A DNA stretch of 64,000 nucleotides, taken from the NCBI RefSeq assembly GCF_040750475.1, contig NZ_JABJVY010000009.1, forward strand, positions 122,360 to 186,359, in the 5' to 3' direction. Source of the DNA: Amorphus sp040750475. Its GTDB lineage: Bacteria > Pseudomonadota > Alphaproteobacteria > Rhizobiales > Amorphaceae. Position numbers and translations under genes: made by a program. Under the pieces are notes generated by a model. That model searched no databases. It was not told where the DNA came from and saw only the letters and a list, made by a program, of their open reading frames with translations. This document shows, in pieces, positions 7,408 to 16,675 of the stretch (position 1 is its first letter; each line of letters starts with the position of its first letter).

Positions 7408-8088
7408 TCAGAAATAGTAGCTGATGCCGCCGCGCACGACGTTGGTCCGGGCGTCCATTTCGACGGTCCCGACCGACGGCCCGAGCGCATAGAGCTCGTT
7501 GGAATACTCCGTGAAGAGATATTCGACGCGGGCGCTGACATTCTTCGTGATCGCGGCTTCGACGCCACCGCCGACTGTGTAGCCGGTATGGTTGGCCGCG
7601 TCGGTATAGCCCGGCGTCTGGGCCCGGATTCGGGCGAACGCGACACCGGCCGTGGCGTAGGCCTGGATGTTGTCCGCGATCCAGAATTGGCCGAAAGCGG
7701 CGCCGACACGACCGCGGGCCGAGCCAGTCCAGTCGATCCGACCATTGACCGGATTGCCGCCATAGTCGCGGGTCTGGTCATAGTTGGACATGTCGATATC
7801 GCCTTCCAGGCCGATCACGAACATCGGCGTAAGCATCGCCGACACGCCGACATGGGCACCGCCGACGAAGGCGTTCTCGTAAATCGGCTTGCCCGGCAGC
7901 GCGGGATCGACGGAACCGGCCATAACGCCGGCGTGGCCACCGAAATAGAAGCCACTCCAATCGAACCGGCTCGGCTCGGGCAGCGGCACCGGCTCCTCGA
8001 ACACGATGTCGGGAAGGTCTGCGGCGACAGCAGATCCGGTCATGGCTGCGGCAAGAACGGCCGCCGAAACTAGGCGAGAAGCAATCAT
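7408..8088 (-). CDS. Outer-membrane beta-barrel protein, Omp25/31-like (copy 1)
   Basis: A 226-aa secreted protein with a signal peptide (cleavage after AVAA, about residue 23) and an eight-strand small-porin barrel: DWSGFYFGGHAG at the first strand, IGLEGDID in the middle, ARVEYLFTEY near the end and a C-terminal aromatic strand ending GGISYYF. This is the alphaproteobacterial Omp25/RopB-like opacity-type family, which links the outer membrane to the cell surface. The ATG at 8088 with AGGGGTG upstream is preferred to 8118. A second member follows at 8370, in the same orientation. Confidence 0.88.
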   Translation of the reverse strand: MIASRLVSAAVLAAAMTGSAVAADLPDIVFEEPVPLPEPSRFDWSGFYFGGHAGVMAGSVDPALPGKPIYENAFVGGAHVGVSAMLTPMFVIGLEGDIDMSNYDQTRDYGGNPVNGRIDWTGSARGRVGAAFGQFWIADNIQAYATAGVAFARIRAQTPGYTDAANHTGYTVGGGVEAAITKNVSARVEYLFTEYSNELYALGPSVGTVEMDARTNVVRGGISYYF

Positions 8089-8294
8089 ACTCGTTACACC
8101 CCTGATCGTCTCGAACAAAGCCCACGATCAGCGTCCGAATCCGTCCCCAAGAAGAGATCGATTACTGATTCGAAGCGACTCAACTGAACGCGTGGTCAGA
8201 GATGTTTTCGCCTAAAATTTTAAATAATACGTTTAACGCGTGTTTACCTTAACGCAATTAACCTTAACAGCCGTAAACCATAATTGTGGCAAAG

Positions 8295-8320
8295 AAAAAA
8301 GGCGCCCGAAGGCGCCTCTC
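8295..8320 (-). terminator. Rho-independent terminator after the second Omp25-like gene
   Basis: On the minus strand GAGGCGCC-TTCG-GGCGCC is followed directly by six T. A TTCG tetraloop on a GC stem plus a T run is a textbook intrinsic terminator. It lies about 50 bases past the stop at 8370. Confidence 0.92.
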
Positions 8321-8369
8321 AAGCGTCACCAGGCGAAGCGGTGCCCGCTTCGCCTGAAAACGTTCCGGC

Positions 8370-9038
8370 TCAGAACTTGTAGGACACGCCCGCCCGCACG
8401 ACGTTGGACGTCACGTCGACATCGGTGGTGGTGCCGCCGAAGGTGTAGTCCTGGCTGCCGTAGTCGGCATAGAGATACTCGACCCGGGCCGTGATGTTCG
8501 GCGTGATCATGCCCTCCAGGCCCGCGCCGACGGTCCAGCCGGTGTGGGTGTTGGACTCCTTCACGCCCGCGCTCGACACGTCCACGTCGGCGAACGCGAC
8601 ACCGCCGGTGCCGTAGGCAAGGAAGCGATCGAAGGCGAAGCCGGCACGACCGCGGATGCTCGACGTCCAGTTGATGTTGGCATTGCCCGTCACGCCGGGT
8701 TGGAACTGCCCATCTTCATCGAAGCTGGTGCCATCGACATCGCCTTCGATACCGACGAGGAACTGGGGCGTGACCATATAGTTGGCGCCGGCGTGGAAGC
8801 CGCCGGTGAAGGCGCTGCCGTCCGCACCGCCGGCACCGGAAAAGTCGGGATCGACGTCGCCGCCGAGCCAGCCGGCGTGAAGACCGAGATAGATGCCGGT
8901 CCAGTCATAGACCTGGGCCGGAGCAGTCTGAACCGGCGGCGCGCTATAGGTCTCTTCGGGGAGATCGGCTGCGAGCGCCGGGGCGGCTGCGAAGCACATC
9001 CCGGCTCCGGCAAGTGCAAATCGACGCAGTACCATCAT
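8370..9038 (-). CDS. Outer-membrane beta-barrel protein, Omp25/31-like (copy 2)
   Basis: A 222-aa paralogue of the preceding barrel: signal peptide ending ALAA, then DLPEE, DWTGIYLGLHAGW as first strand, LVGIEGDVD, RGRAGFAFDRFLAYGTGGVAFADV, ITARVEYLYADYG, and a terminal AGVSYKF with C-terminal phenylalanine needed for BAM assembly. The ATG at 9038 has AAGGTG upstream (an alternative ATG is 3 bases on). It ends in its own terminator, so the two barrels are separate transcription units that probably arose by duplication. Confidence 0.9.
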   Translation of the reverse strand: MMVLRRFALAGAGMCFAAAPALAADLPEETYSAPPVQTAPAQVYDWTGIYLGLHAGWLGGDVDPDFSGAGGADGSAFTGGFHAGANYMVTPQFLVGIEGDVDGTSFDEDGQFQPGVTGNANINWTSSIRGRAGFAFDRFLAYGTGGVAFADVDVSSAGVKESNTHTGWTVGAGLEGMITPNITARVEYLYADYGSQDYTFGGTTTDVDVTSNVVRAGVSYKF

Positions 9039-9247
9039 GTTCGTCACCTTACTGAGAATACGTATCGGGCGCGCATAGGCGCCCTTCGCCGGGTCGGTCT
9101 GCCGAGACCGGCTTGAGCGTCAGATCAACGCTCCAATCCGGCATTCGTTTCGCGATCTGGTGACGATTGTGGGGCGAAGCCAGCCGATCCGCGCGCTAGC
9201 GTGAACAAACCCCTAACGGAAACGCAGATTGATGCAAAAAAGTCGCA
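9039..9247. other. Intergenic region upstream of the second Omp25-like gene
   Basis: About 210 bp that must hold the omp promoter and the end of the EAL gene's transcript. I see no clear terminator, and no promoter that can be assigned with confidence. Confidence 0.4.
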
Positions 9248-11572
9248 TCAGGACCGAGGCGGTCCGTGCTCCGCGAGCGCAAGCGCGCATTCCAGCGACC
9301 AGTCGTTCAGGAGCGCGCACAACGCATCTTCCGACATCGGGCGCGCATAGAGGTACCCCTGCGCGAGCGAGCATCCGAGCTGCTTCAGAAGGTCGGCCTG
9401 GGTATCGGTCTCCACCCCTTCCGCAATCACCACGCACCCGATTTCTTCGGCGAGTTCCAGGCACATCTGAACGATCTTGGCGCTGTAGCGATCGAACTCC
9501 AGCTTCTGGACGAAGCCCTTGTCGATCTTGAGCTCCTGGATCGGATAGTTCTGCAGGTAGCTGAGCGAGGAATAGCCGGTGCCGAAATCGTCGATGGCGA
9601 TCTTGAAGCCAGCCTCATGGATCTCGGTCAACTGTCCAACCACCCGCGCCTCGTCGGCGAGCACGGACTCCGTCAGCTCCACCACCAGGCGGTTCGGTTC
9701 GATCTCGTAGTGTGCAACCGCCGCGAGAAGCTGGTCCAGCACCGGCGTGGTGCCGAACTGGGCGCCGGAGACGTTGACGGAGACCGGGATCGGATCGGAA
9801 AAGGTCCGCGCCAGCCTGGCGGCGAACCGAGCGGCCCTGTCGATGCCCCACTCTCCAAGCGCACCGATAAGCCCGGATTCCTCCGCCAGCGGAATGAAAC
9901 TCGCCGGCGATTGCGGACCGTACGTTGGATGATGCCAGCGCATCAGCGCCTCCACCTGCACGATCCGGCCGGAGGTGAGGTCGACGATCGGCTGGTAGAA
10001 GAAGGTCAGTTCGTCGCGCGCAATCGCCTCGCGCATGCCTGCGACCATTTGCGCACGCTGGTGCGACGCCAGGGCCATTGCCGGCTCGAAGCGGCGCGTC
10101 ACCGCCACCGACGACGACCTGCGGGCTTCCAGCAGCGCGATCTCCGCATTGCGCAGCAAGATAACGGCTTCCGGACCGTGCACCGTTGTCGCCCAGCCCA
10201 CCGACAGCAACACCGTCGTCCGCCCGCCGGACACAGTGAAGGGCTCCGCGAGCACCGCCTTCAATTCTTCAACGGCACGCTCGCAATCGGAGTGGGTGGC
10301 GGCGGCGAAGGCGAAGGCGAACTCGTTGCCCCCGGTGCGCGCCGCCAGCCGTCCGGGAAGCTGATTGGAGCGCAGCCGCCGCGCGATCGCCGACAAGAGC
10401 CGGTCGCCGGTGTCCATCCCGTAGCTTTCGTTGAAGGCGCTCATGCCGCGCACATTGACCAGCACGACCACCGCGATGCGCGGTCCGCGCTCGGAGACCA
10501 GCACCTCCAAGTCGCGCTCGAAACCGAGACGATTGCGGATGCCCGTCAAGCCGTCCTGGTAGGCGGCCTCGCGCATCTTGTTCAGTCCCTCGACCGCCTC
10601 GGTGACGTCGTGGACCACGCCGGCATAGTGCGTGATCACGCCGCCTTCCTGATAAATCGGGGCCAGCGAGAGCTCGTTCCAGAACATGGTGCCGTTCTTG
10701 CGGTAGTTGCGCAGCGTCACCCGCAGCGCGCGGCCGTCGCGAAGCCCTTCCCGCAACAGCTTGATACCCGGCTGGCTCCGATCGCCGGCCTGGAGAAACC
10801 GGCAATTTTGGCCGAGCACCTCATCCTCGCTGTAACCGGTCAGCCGTAGGAAGCCGTCGTTGGCGTAGATGATCGGCTGCTCCTCCAACAGCATATCGAC
10901 CAGCAACACTCCCTCGCGAACCGAATTCAGCGCCTGTTCGCGTAGGCTGAGCGCAATCCCATAGGTGTCATGGGGATCGGTGCCGACCACCGGACGGCCG
11001 GAGATGTCGACGTGGACGCCTCGCACATGGATCGGCGTGCCGCTTGCGTCGCGCACGATCGCGCCGCGCGCCTCAACCAACCGGTGTTGTCCGTCGGCGC
11101 TGTTGATCCGGTAGATGTTGCGGCATTCCTGGGCGCCGGCATCAAAGGCACGCGACAGCGTGCGTTTCACGCGCTCCACATCGTCGGGATGGATTAAGTC
11201 GAAAGCCGGATACCAACCCGGCGCATGCGAGCGATCCCCCATCAGCGCCAGCTCCGGCTTGCCCAGAAAAGCTTCCTGCGTTGCCGGATCGTAGGTCCAG
11301 GTGCCGATCCGCCCCGCCCTGGTGGCGCGGACGAGCTCCTCCTCGGTGGCGGCCAGCCGGCCAAGGCCGGGAAGGAAAAAAAGAACGAAAACCGTCAGCG
11401 GCAAAACCGCAAACATGACGAGCTTTGCAATCAGGTCGGCCGCCGGGAAGCGCGAGAACGCAACGTCGAGGCTGTCGAGCAAGACGAGCGCACCGATGCC
11501 GAGAAGGAGATACACGACGCCCACGATCGTTGCGACGAGCAGAACCGATCGGGTTCGTGTAAAAGCGATCAT
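9248..11572 (-). CDS. Membrane PAS-LOV-GGDEF-EAL protein (cyclic-di-GMP phosphodiesterase candidate)
   Basis: A 774-aa protein: two membrane helices (about 8-34 and 46-70), a PAS domain (about 85-190), a LOV domain (about 220-325), GGDEF (about 335-495) and EAL (about 505-760). The LOV core NCRFLQ places the flavin-adduct cysteine at C257, and NYRKNGTMFWN (289-299) supplies flavin contacts. The conserved Gln of the last strand is replaced by V320 (GVVHDVTE). The diguanylate-cyclase motif reads GGNEF (414-418), so synthesis is doubtful. The EAL motif (541-543), NVSGAQF, IDDFGTGYSS, KIDKGFV and EGVET are intact, so c-di-GMP hydrolysis is likely, perhaps tuned by blue light. Confidence 0.9.
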   Translation of the reverse strand: MIAFTRTRSVLLVATIVGVVYLLLGIGALVLLDSLDVAFSRFPAADLIAKLVMFAVLPLTVFVLFFLPGLGRLAATEEELVRATRAGRIGTWTYDPATQEAFLGKPELALMGDRSHAPGWYPAFDLIHPDDVERVKRTLSRAFDAGAQECRNIYRINSADGQHRLVEARGAIVRDASGTPIHVRGVHVDISGRPVVGTDPHDTYGIALSLREQALNSVREGVLLVDMLLEEQPIIYANDGFLRLTGYSEDEVLGQNCRFLQAGDRSQPGIKLLREGLRDGRALRVTLRNYRKNGTMFWNELSLAPIYQEGGVITHYAGVVHDVTEAVEGLNKMREAAYQDGLTGIRNRLGFERDLEVLVSERGPRIAVVVLVNVRGMSAFNESYGMDTGDRLLSAIARRLRSNQLPGRLAARTGGNEFAFAFAAATHSDCERAVEELKAVLAEPFTVSGGRTTVLLSVGWATTVHGPEAVILLRNAEIALLEARRSSSVAVTRRFEPAMALASHQRAQMVAGMREAIARDELTFFYQPIVDLTSGRIVQVEALMRWHHPTYGPQSPASFIPLAEESGLIGALGEWGIDRAARFAARLARTFSDPIPVSVNVSGAQFGTTPVLDQLLAAVAHYEIEPNRLVVELTESVLADEARVVGQLTEIHEAGFKIAIDDFGTGYSSLSYLQNYPIQELKIDKGFVQKLEFDRYSAKIVQMCLELAEEIGCVVIAEGVETDTQADLLKQLGCSLAQGYLYARPMSEDALCALLNDWSLECALALAEHGPPRS

Positions 11573-12090
11573 TTAGGATCCTCGCGGCCGACCGCCGGGA
11601 ATCTGCCTCGGATGGCATCGCCTGTCCGCGCCGGCACCCTCATGGCGACCGATCGCTGGCCGAAACGCCACGGTCGCGTCCGACGCTTGCGGGAGCGGGA
11701 AGACCGAGCCCTGCGAGTCTCATTCCAGGTCGACAAAAGCGGTCACGATGCCAGGCCGATCCGGCAGCCGGCCACCACCCTGGCGCCTGCGCTTTCGGAT
11801 GGTCGTCGCGCCCGAACTCAAGCTCTGCCGGTCCAACGGCGATCTCCAAGATCGACAGCCCCCTGTCAGTTTCCTGCCCGCTATCGATATCCCCAAACCG
11901 CCTGCGGCCGGTATTGGAACGCGCATATCCGGTGCGCGGCGACCCCGTCTCGTCCTGCAAGACCGCGTTTTTATTGGAGACACACTTTATCTGAAATTTT
12001 TACGAACAGAGACACCCTTCGCATATTTCGAAAAGGCGGTGCGGCGATTGGCCGTGCACGCCGCCCCTCGTGAGTGCAACGCCCCGAGGC
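11573..12090. other. Intergenic region upstream of the LOV-EAL gene
   Basis: About 520 bp (600 bp including the rhodanese terminator). Several overlapping frames exist on both strands but none has a recognisable product, ribosome-binding site or protein-like composition. An AT-richer patch (about 11965-12030) stands out and may hold promoters. Confidence 0.35.
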
Positions 12091-12123
12091 AAAAGCCGGA
12101 CGGCCCGGCAGAAGCCGTCCGGC
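12091..12123 (-). terminator. Terminator after the rhodanese gene
   Basis: A perfect 10-bp stem (12095-12104 and 12114-12123) with a 9-nt loop, followed on the minus strand by TTTTG. It lies about 55 bases beyond the rhodanese stop. Confidence 0.75.
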
Positions 12124-12176
12124 CCGGAAAATCCGCCCGTTCGGGGCGCCCCGGGGACGTCTTAAAGCCGCAGCTT

Positions 12177-12557
12177 CTAAGGCTTCGAGACCATCGAACC
12201 GGTCGCCGGATCGACTGCCAGGTAGGGCAGGCCTGCGCTCTTCCACGCGCCGAAGCCACCCTCCATGTGCGCAAGCTTCGTCATTCCGACAGATGCGCAC
12301 GCCTGGGCGACCCGTTTGGAGCGAATGCCGGAACCGCAGTGAAAGACGATCGCTTTTTCCGTCTGGCCGGGAAGCTTGGCCGGGTCGAACGACGACATCG
12401 GATACAACATCGCGCCAGCGATGTGCTCGAAGGCGAACTCCGCCGGAGTCCGCACGTCGATAATCACGATCTCGTTGCGATCGAAACGGTCCTTCACCTC
12501 CTGCGGCGTCAGGGTTTCAAGAGTGGCTCCGCCGATCGTTTCGCTTTGGGCCATCAT
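12177..12557 (-). CDS. Single-domain rhodanese-like protein
   Basis: A 126-aa rhodanese fold: VIIDVRTPAEFAFEHIAGA (about 31-49) and the active-site loop HCGSGIRS with the persulfide-forming C74. A six-residue loop of this type is usual for sulfurtransferases of the GlpE/PspE kind. Two ATGs (12557, 12554) follow a GAGG. The gene is monocistronic with its own terminator. Role could be thiosulfate sulfurtransferase activity or sulfur relay; the partner is not evident. Confidence 0.88.
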   Translation of the reverse strand: MMAQSETIGGATLETLTPQEVKDRFDRNEIVIIDVRTPAEFAFEHIAGAMLYPMSSFDPAKLPGQTEKAIVFHCGSGIRSKRVAQACASVGMTKLAHMEGGFGAWKSAGLPYLAVDPATGSMVSKP

Positions 12558-13118
12558 CAATCCTCGTGGTGAAAAGCGCCACTTTGACGCTGGGGCGGGA
12601 ATGCAGTCGTATCCGCCGAAAGCGGACGAGAGATCTTCTCCGGATCACAACCGAAGCGCTCGGATGAGACGAAACCATGACAGACCAAGGGCCGGCCCTG
12701 CATCATCCGATGCCTCCTCCATGTATATTAGCATGGACGAATATCACCCCCGCAAACGACCGCGCATCCACCCGTCTCCACAACATATCGGAGTTTCATT
12801 CCTCTCTTTCGGAAAAATTAGGAAAAAATTGTTCAAATTCGAGCGCTAGAAATTCGGATCATCTCAATCCACGCCTGTCTGTTGTCAGCGTTACCCGATG
12901 TGCTTGTATTTCTCGGTGAGATTGCGTAACCACCCGCCGAACGCACCCTTTGCGCGCGTCTCCGCCGCCTGCGGCCACACAACTGGAGATTCCCGGCGGT
13001 TGGTATGGCTGGACTCCTGGCGCGGAACGCGACACCGTGACGAAGGGGCTGTCGAGGGTCGGCGCGTATGATGATCCTCGTCAAACCCTAGCCCGCCGAC
13101 GATCCAAGGAGCTCCCGC
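12558..13118. other. Intergenic region upstream of livG
   Basis: About 560 bp separating divergent genes (rhodanese leftward, livG rightward), so it must contain both promoters. An AT-richer patch around 12720-12850 is the likely control region. No riboswitch or gene was recognised. Confidence 0.4.
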
Positions 13119-13892
13119 TTGATCCGTATCGAGGACGTCTCGCTGTCGTTCGGCGGCATTCGCGCGGTCGACGGCTGTTCCTTCGACGTCGAGGAAGGCT
13201 CCATCACGGGGCTGATCGGCCCAAACGGGGCGGGAAAATCGACCCTGTTCAACATCGTCGCGGGCGTGCTCAAGCCCGACAGCGGACGCATCCTGTTCGA
13301 GGGCGAGGACATCACCGGCCAGCCCCCGCATCGGCTGTTCCATCGCGGGTTGGTGCGGACCTTCCAGATCCCGCACGAATTCTATCGCATGACGGTGCGC
13401 GAAAATCTTATGCTGGTGCCGCCGCATCAGCGCGGCGAGAATCTGTTCGCCTCCTGGTTTCAATGGGGCCAGGTGCGCCGCCAGGACGCCGAGGTTCTGG
13501 ACAAGGTCGACGAAGTTCTGGACTTTTTGAACCTGAGCCACGTGGCCGACAATCTGGCCGGCGCCTTGTCCGGCGGCCAGAAGAAGCTGCTGGATCTCGG
13601 CCGGACCATGATGACCGATGCCCGTATGGTGCTCCTCGACGAGCCCGGCGCCGGCGTCAACCGCACCCTTCTCGGCGCCATTACCACCGCGATCCGCCGG
13701 CTCAACGAAGAACGCGGCTACACGTTCTGTCTGATCGAACACGACATGGACGTGATCGCCGATCTTTGCGATCCGATCGTCGTCATGGCGCAAGGAAGCG
13801 TGCTCACAAAGGGCACGATGGCCGAGATCCGGGCCAATGAAGCCGTTCGCGAAGCCTATCTCGGCCACGCCGACACGGCCGACGCGAGCTGA
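13119..13892 (+). CDS. livG: Branched-chain amino acid-type ABC transporter ATPase (LivG)
   Basis: A 257-aa cytoplasmic ATPase with Walker A GPNGAGKST, the LivG-type long Q-loop region (VRTFQIPHEFYRMTVRENL), signature LSGGQKKLLDLGR, Walker B MVLLDEP and H-loop IEHDMD. It starts at TTG with AAGGAG seven bases upstream. First of a four-gene run livG-livF-livH-livM for high-affinity uptake of branched-chain amino acids or related compounds. The substrate cannot be set from the ATPase. The binding protein is probably the one at 17985, on the other strand. Confidence 0.9.
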   Translation: MIRIEDVSLSFGGIRAVDGCSFDVEEGSITGLIGPNGAGKSTLFNIVAGVLKPDSGRILFEGEDITGQPPHRLFHRGLVRTFQIPHEFYRMTVRENLMLVPPHQRGENLFASWFQWGQVRRQDAEVLDKVDEVLDFLNLSHVADNLAGALSGGQKKLLDLGRTMMTDARMVLLDEPGAGVNRTLLGAITTAIRRLNEERGYTFCLIEHDMDVIADLCDPIVVMAQGSVLTKGTMAEIRANEAVREAYLGHADTADAS

Positions 13893-13905
13893 GGGAGCGC
13901 AAGCC

Positions 13906-14610
13906 ATGGCCCTTCTCGAAGCGACCGGAGTGACCGGCGGGTACGGCGGCGCCGACATCCTGTCCGACCTGAACCTGACGCTCTCGGCGGAGGAGATCGT
14001 TGTCATCGTCGGCCCGAACGGCGCGGGCAAGTCGACCTTCATGAAGGCGGTGTTCGGACTGGTGACCATCCGCCAGGGCTCGATCGCGTTCGACGGCCGG
14101 GACATCACCAACATGAAGCCGGAGACCGTGGTGACCCGGGGCGTCTGCTACGTGCCCCAGGAGCGCAACGTGTTTCCCTCCATGTCGGTGGAGGAAAACC
14201 TGGAAATGGGCGCCTTCATCCGAAAGGACGACTGGCGCCCGCAAATGCAGCGGATCTACGATCTGTTTCCCCGACTTGCCGAACGCAAGCGTCAGCCTGT
14301 GGGACAGATGTCCGGTGGCGAGCGGCAGATGGTGGCGATGGGGCGCGCGCTGATGCTGGAGCCGAAGCTTCTGCTTCTCGACGAGCCGACCGCCGGGCTG
14401 TCTCCGAAATTCATCGACGAGACCTTCCGCCAGGTGAAGCGCGTCAACGAGTTCGGCGTCGGCATCTTGATGGTGGAGCAGAACGCCAAGCAGGCGCTGG
14501 CGATCGCCGACCGCGGCTACGTCTTCGCCAACGGGCAGAACCGGTTCGACGACACCGGCGCGGGGCTGCTCGCCAACAAGGAAATCGCCGAGATGTTCCT
14601 CGGCGGATAA
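13906..14610 (+). CDS. livF: Branched-chain amino acid-type ABC transporter ATPase (LivF)
   Basis: A 234-aa second ATPase: Walker A GPNGAGKST, YVPQERNVFPSMSVEENL Q-loop region, signature MSGGERQMVAMGRAL, Walker B LLLLDEPTAGL, and VEQNAKQAL in place of the usual H-loop, which is typical of LivF. The ATG at 13906 follows GAGGGAG, 14 bases after livG. It pairs with LivG under the two permeases. Confidence 0.9.
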   Translation: MALLEATGVTGGYGGADILSDLNLTLSAEEIVVIVGPNGAGKSTFMKAVFGLVTIRQGSIAFDGRDITNMKPETVVTRGVCYVPQERNVFPSMSVEENLEMGAFIRKDDWRPQMQRIYDLFPRLAERKRQPVGQMSGGERQMVAMGRALMLEPKLLLLDEPTAGLSPKFIDETFRQVKRVNEFGVGILMVEQNAKQALAIADRGYVFANGQNRFDDTGAGLLANKEIAEMFLGG

Positions 14611-14667
14611 GACGCGGCGATCGGCTTCAAAGGACCAGCGGATGAGCAAGTTCAAGGATTCCCGCCC

Positions 14668-15534
14668 GTGACCGATCTCCTGCAGCTCGTCATCTACGGC
14701 ATCGTCACCGGCTCGATCCTGGCGCTCGGCGCGATCGGCGTCTCGCTGGTGTTTTCGATCCTCCGCTTCGCCCATTTCGCCCATGGCGATCTGATGACGA
14801 TCGGGGCCTATGGCGGCCTGATCGGCGTTTCTCTGGCGGGCCTGTCGCCGCTGGCCTCGATCCCGATCGCGGTCGCGTTGGCGGTGGTCGTGGCGCTGGC
14901 GGCGGAATATCTGCTCTACCGCCCGCTTCGGACCGGCAGCCACACGGTGATCTTATTGATCTCCTCGTTCGGGCTTGCGCTGATCCTGCGTTCCGCCGTG
15001 CAGCTCATCGCCGGACCCGCGCCGATGGTCTATCGCAGCGGCATCCAGCTTCCCATGCGCTTCGGCGACATCATCATCCGGCCGGACCATTTCTGGATCA
15101 TCGGCGGCACCATCGCCATCATCATCGCGCTGCATCTGTTCCTGACCTACACCAAGTTCGGCAAGGCGATGCGCGCCATGGCCGACAACATGGATCTCGC
15201 CCGCATTTCAGGCATCCCGGCCTACCGGATGATCATGCTCACCTGGGTGATCGCCGCGGCCCTTGCCGCCGTCGCCGGCGTGTTCCTGGGCATGGACACC
15301 CGCCTGCATCCCGTGATGGGCTGGCGCCTGCTTCTGCCGGTGTTCGCGGCCGCCATCCTGGGCGGCATCGGCCGGCCCTACGGCGCCATCGTCGGCGGCT
15401 TCGTCATCGGCATCTCTATGGAGGTGTCGACCATGTTCATCGACCCCGGCTACAAGCACGCGGTCGCCTTCGCCCTCCTGGTCCTGATGCTGATCGTTCG
15501 GCCGACCGGCCTGTTCAAAGGGGCCTCGATATGA
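14668..15534 (+). CDS. livH: Branched-chain amino acid-type ABC transporter permease (LivH)
   Basis: A 288-aa membrane protein with about eight helices. LivH features are the opening GIVTGSILALGAIGVSLVFSILRFAHFAHGDLMTIGAY and the cytoplasmic loop FGKAMRAMADNMDLARISGI that contacts the ATPases. Start is GTG at 14668 with AAGGA nine bases upstream. A 9-codon frame (ATG 14642 to TGA 14671) overlaps the start as GTGA, suggesting possible coupling by a mini-ORF. Confidence 0.9.
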   Translation: MTDLLQLVIYGIVTGSILALGAIGVSLVFSILRFAHFAHGDLMTIGAYGGLIGVSLAGLSPLASIPIAVALAVVVALAAEYLLYRPLRTGSHTVILLISSFGLALILRSAVQLIAGPAPMVYRSGIQLPMRFGDIIIRPDHFWIIGGTIAIIIALHLFLTYTKFGKAMRAMADNMDLARISGIPAYRMIMLTWVIAAALAAVAGVFLGMDTRLHPVMGWRLLLPVFAAAILGGIGRPYGAIVGGFVIGISMEVSTMFIDPGYKHAVAFALLVLMLIVRPTGLFKGASI

Positions 15535-15589
15535 CGCGGTTCGTGACGCCCCTGGTCCGCTCGAACGCCCTTGCCGCTGGAGGCCTCCC

Positions 15590-16534
15590 ATGGAACTGAG
15601 CGGCCTCGCCGGCTATCTCGTCTTCTTCCTGTCCACGGTCTCCATCTATGCCATCCTGGCGCTCGGCCTGAACGTCCAATGGGGCATGACCGGGCAGATC
15701 AATATCGGCATCGCCGGCTTTTTCGCCGTCGGCGCCTATACCTCGGCGATCCTGACCAGCGCGCCCAATATCGAGCATGTGGGCGGCTATGCGCTGCCCT
15801 TCCTGATCGGTGTGGTCGCGGCCATCATCGTCTCCAGCCTGATCGCGCTGCTGATCGGGGCGATCACCGTCAATCTCAGATCGGACTATCTGGCGATCGC
15901 CACCATCGGCATCGCCGAAATCATCCGCTTCGTGTTCCAGAACGAGGACTGGCTGTCCCACGGCGTGCGCGGCATCGCCGACATTCCCCGCCCCTTCTAT
16001 GACGGCCACGGCTCCGGCTACGTCTTCCTGGCGGTTGCCCTCGTCAGCGTCGCGCTGACCTATTTCCTGGTGGAGCGCGCCCGGCAGGCGCCATGGGGCC
16101 GCGTGCTTCGGGCGATCCGCGACAACGAGGATGCCACCGAGGCCGCCGGCAAGGACGTGCGCCGCTTCCGCCTGCAGGCCTTCGTGTTCGGCTCGGCGCT
16201 GATGGGCTTTGCCGGTGCGCTTTACGCCCACTTCATCGGCTTCATCTCGCCGGACGCGTTCGAGCCGGTGTTCGCGACCTTCATCGTCTGGGCGATGCTG
16301 ATTGCCGGCGGCAGCGGCAACAACAAGGGTGCCATCCTCGGCGCGATCGTGGTTTGGCTGGTCTGGTCAGGAACGGAGACCCTGGTGGCCCGCCTGCCAG
16401 CGGAATTCGCGACCCAGGCGAGCTCGGCCCGCGTTCTCTTGGTCGGCGTTCTGTTGGAGATCGTGCTTCTCACCCGACCCCAGGGCATCCTGCCGGAACA
16501 GCAGCCGAAACTGATCGCGCGCAAGAAGAAATAG
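15590..16534 (+). CDS. livM: Branched-chain amino acid-type ABC transporter permease (LivM)
   Basis: A 314-aa permease with about eight to ten helices. The LivM pattern includes ILALGLNVQWGMTGQINIGIAGFFAVGAYT near the N-terminus, LRSDYLAIATIGIAEIIR, the coupling loop APWGRVLRAIRDNEDATEAAGKDV and a basic tail (KLIARKKK). ATG at 15590 follows GGAGG. It completes the livGFHM run. Confidence 0.9.
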   Translation: MELSGLAGYLVFFLSTVSIYAILALGLNVQWGMTGQINIGIAGFFAVGAYTSAILTSAPNIEHVGGYALPFLIGVVAAIIVSSLIALLIGAITVNLRSDYLAIATIGIAEIIRFVFQNEDWLSHGVRGIADIPRPFYDGHGSGYVFLAVALVSVALTYFLVERARQAPWGRVLRAIRDNEDATEAAGKDVRRFRLQAFVFGSALMGFAGALYAHFIGFISPDAFEPVFATFIVWAMLIAGGSGNNKGAILGAIVVWLVWSGTETLVARLPAEFATQASSARVLLVGVLLEIVLLTRPQGILPEQQPKLIARKKK

Positions 16535-16675
16535 CCACGGGCTCGGCCAGCCGGATAGATCGATTCCAAGGTGCGCTTGACGCGGCCGGTCGGATTGGAG
16601 GAGACGAGGTGACGCGTTGAGCGATCCGAGCGGATCGTGCAGACCTTCGTTTCCGCCGCCGACCAGGAGTTCGAC

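Noticed and set aside
9266..10849. 527-residue plus-strand frame
   Set aside because: Antisense shadow of the LOV-GGDEF-EAL gene, His/Arg/Gln-rich with no domain.
11748..12572. 274-residue plus-strand frame
   Set aside because: Mostly antisense to the rhodanese gene and its terminator; remaining part unconvincing.
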